This document shows positions 35,355 to 36,375 of a DNA stretch of 36,375 nucleotides, piece after piece (the first letter of the stretch is position 1; the number at the start of each line of letters is the position of its first letter). The stretch is taken from positions 29,688 to 66,062 of the forward strand of contig CAZCRT010000015.1 of assembly GCA_964501185.1 (NCBI GenBank), read 5' to 3'. The position numbers were made by a program, and so were the translations under genes. Source of the stretch: BS150m-G50 sp964501185 [NCBI: uncultured Bacteroidia bacterium] (GTDB lineage: Bacteria > CAIWAD01 > BS150m-G50). Below the pieces are notes generated by a model. The model saw only the letters and a list, made by a program, of their open reading frames with translations, ran no database searches and had not been told where the DNA came from.

Positions 35355-36041
35355 ATGGCTGAGGTAACCTATCTGGGACATTCAGGATTCCTGATCGAGA
35401 CCGGTGAGCACACCCTGACAATCGACCCCTTTTTGTCGGGTAATCCACTGGCAACACATGCTGCGGATGATATCAAACCCACATTCATCCTGGTGACCCA
35501 CGGGCACGGTGACCATCTGGGTGACTCACTGCAGCTGGCCAGGGATAATGGAGCAACAATTATTGCGCCTTTCGAACTGGCTCAATTCTGTGCGGCACAG
35601 GGTGCGGAAGTACACCCGATGCACATTGGCGGAGCGTACAGGTTCCCCTTTGGCCGGGTTAAGTTGACGCAGGCATTGCATGGATCAGCTTTTATCGATG
35701 ATGATGGAATCACTTATACCGGCAACCCGGTAGGCTTTCTGGTAGAACTCCCGAATCTCACCCTGTATCACGCCGGCGATACCGGTCTTTTCAGCGACAT
35801 GAAATTGATCGGTGACACCTCTGCTATCGACCTGGCGCTGCTGCCCATAGGCGATAACTTCACCATGGGTCCGGACGATGCTTTACTCGCGGCCGGCTTA
35901 TTGCATCCGAAGCTGGTCATACCCATGCACTACAATACTTTCGACGTGATACAACAGGACCCCGCTGAATTCGTTTCCCGTCTCGCTCAAGCCGGTATCG
36001 AAGGCTTGGTGATGGCGCCGGGTGACGTCTACAGCAGCTGA
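35355..36041 (+). CDS. UPF0173-type metal-dependent hydrolase (MBL fold)
   Basis: The 228-residue protein starts at ATG 35355 with a strong AGGAGG at 7 bases. It is a full-length metallo-beta-lactamase-fold enzyme: the metal motif is THGHGDH (His49, His51, Asp53, His54), with LYHAGDTGLFSDM and a late PMHYNTF. N-terminal VTYLGHSGFLIETG is typical of the UPF0173 group, whose substrates are mostly unknown. It ends the operon; the gap to the previous gene is 33 bases. Any role in the pathway, such as a late ring opening, is only contextual. Confidence 0.88.
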   Translation: MAEVTYLGHSGFLIETGEHTLTIDPFLSGNPLATHAADDIKPTFILVTHGHGDHLGDSLQLARDNGATIIAPFELAQFCAAQGAEVHPMHIGGAYRFPFGRVKLTQALHGSAFIDDDGITYTGNPVGFLVELPNLTLYHAGDTGLFSDMKLIGDTSAIDLALLPIGDNFTMGPDDALLAAGLLHPKLVIPMHYNTFDVIQQDPAEFVSRLAQAGIEGLVMAPGDVYSS

Positions 36042-36066
36042 GCCGACCAAAAACTGTATATACATA

Positions 36067-36273
36067 GAGACAAAAAGCCCCGCACGACTAGCGGGTGCTC
36101 AACTTATACTTCGTAAAGTTGAGCTTGGACGAAGACCAGTTGCACTGGATCTTCGTCATAAATTATGGAGACAAAAAGCCCCGCACGACTAGCGGGTGCT
36201 CAACTTATACTTCGTAAAGTTGAGCTTGGACGAAGACCAGTTGCACTGGATCTTCGTCATAAATTATGGAGAC
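36067..36273 (+). repeat. Tandem 101-bp repeat of split terminator and two hairpins
   Basis: Two identical 101-base units start at 36067 and 36168; a third start at 36269 leads into the intact terminator. Each unit begins with the 5' half of that terminator (AAAAAGCCCCGCACGA) and then departs. Each then holds two strong hairpins: GCTCAACTT/AAGTTGAGC around ATACTTCGTA, and GACGAAGACCAGT/ACTGGATCTTCGTC with a TGC loop and one bulge. A weak CCCGC/GCGGG stem replaces the full terminator. No ORF was seen. It may be an RNA-level device, a duplicated small mobile unit, or a structured sRNA. Confidence 0.9.
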
Positions 36274-36302
36274 AAAAAGCCCCGCACGAAGCGGGGCTTT
36301 TT
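36274..36302. terminator. Bidirectional Rho-independent terminator
   Basis: AAAAAGCCCCGC and GCGGGGCTTTTT form a perfect 12-bp arm pair around ACGAA, with T runs on both strands. It sits between the plus-strand operon and a converging minus-strand gene. Confidence 0.92.
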
Positions 36303-36339
36303 ATTAGGCAGTCTGCCGAAGGCAAACATGCACAGGTTG

Positions 36340-36375
36340 CTATTTTGTCAGTACCATCTTACAGGTGGCGACATT
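36340..36375 (-). CDS. C-terminal end of a sorting-domain protein (5' part outside window)
   Basis: The minus strand reads NVATCKMVLTK and then TAG at 36342-36340. The KMVLTK ending matches the close of type IX sorting domains such as KIMLVK and QMILVK of the two genes near the left end. Only 11 codons are visible, so the call rests on that ending, the position after a terminator, and the frame being open to the edge. Confidence 0.55.
   Translation of the reverse strand, partial: NVATCKMVLTK

Noticed and set aside
36095-36125. Possible integron attC site: GCTCAAC and GTTGAGC fit the RYYYAAC / GTTRRRY core sites.
   Set aside because: Only 14 bases lie between the cores, too short for attC, and no L boxes, integrase or cassette genes are present. 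It is a simple hairpin.

Overview
The window reads as a chromosomal segment of an uncultivated bacterium, probably from the FCB superphylum (Zixibacteria / Marinimicrobia / KSB1-like lineages). The main clues are secreted proteins on the minus strand that end in type IX secretion (Por-type) C-terminal sorting domains (YPNPFNP motif, final ...MxLxK), a secreted octaheme cytochrome c, and a pyrophosphate-type phosphofructokinase. This placement is inference; no rRNA, tRNA, phage or transposase gene was seen.

Layout. (1) 1-4.4 kb, minus strand: a partial secreted repeat protein, an octaheme cytochrome with a sorting domain, and a secreted protein with a sorting domain. A PPi-dependent phosphofructokinase follows at 4.8-6.0 kb. 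(2) 6.0-6.6 kb: gene-free, with a pair of inverted REP/MITE-like palindromes. (3) 6.6-11 kb, plus strand: MoxR ATPase, DUF58 protein, and an SppA peptidase with an extra N-terminal barrel-like domain. (4) 11.1-16.6 kb: three M16 zinc-peptidase genes (one fused cytosolic protein, and an exported active/inactive pair). (5) 16.56-20.6 kb: a tightly coupled cell-wall operon of an unknown membrane protein (probable CTG start), a class A penicillin-binding protein and a SPOR-domain membrane protein. (6) 20.6-23.7 kb: a perfect-consensus promoter, Mrp/ApbC Fe-S carrier, a 103-bp tandem repeat built from the end of mrp, a MIP18-family protein, and a PP-loop thiouridylase-like protein. (7) 23.7-25.2 kb, minus strand: a PLP fold-type II enzyme. 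(8) 25.35-36.0 kb, plus strand: a long operon behind a promoter whose -10 lies in a perfect 19-bp palindrome. It encodes an allantoinase/hydantoinase-like enzyme, SsnA, three xanthine-dehydrogenase-type subunits, YgeY, YgeW, a threonine-synthase-like PLP enzyme and an MBL-fold hydrolase. (9) 36.07-36.3 kb: a 101-bp tandem repeat built on a split terminator, ending in an intact bidirectional terminator, then the last codons of another minus-strand sorting-domain protein.

How the genes work together. Region 8 matches much of the E. coli yge-ssnA-hyuA-xdh locus linked to anaerobic purine catabolism, but has no YgeX or YgfK; the threonine-synthase-like enzyme sits where a YgeX-like ammonia-lyase would be expected. 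Region 5 looks like a dedicated peptidoglycan synthase with two partner proteins. Region 6 joins Fe-S delivery proteins to a predicted tRNA-thiolation enzyme. Scattered through the window, the 8-mer GTGATACA occurs far more often than chance, in several reading frames and between genes, which may mark a chromosomal signal sequence.
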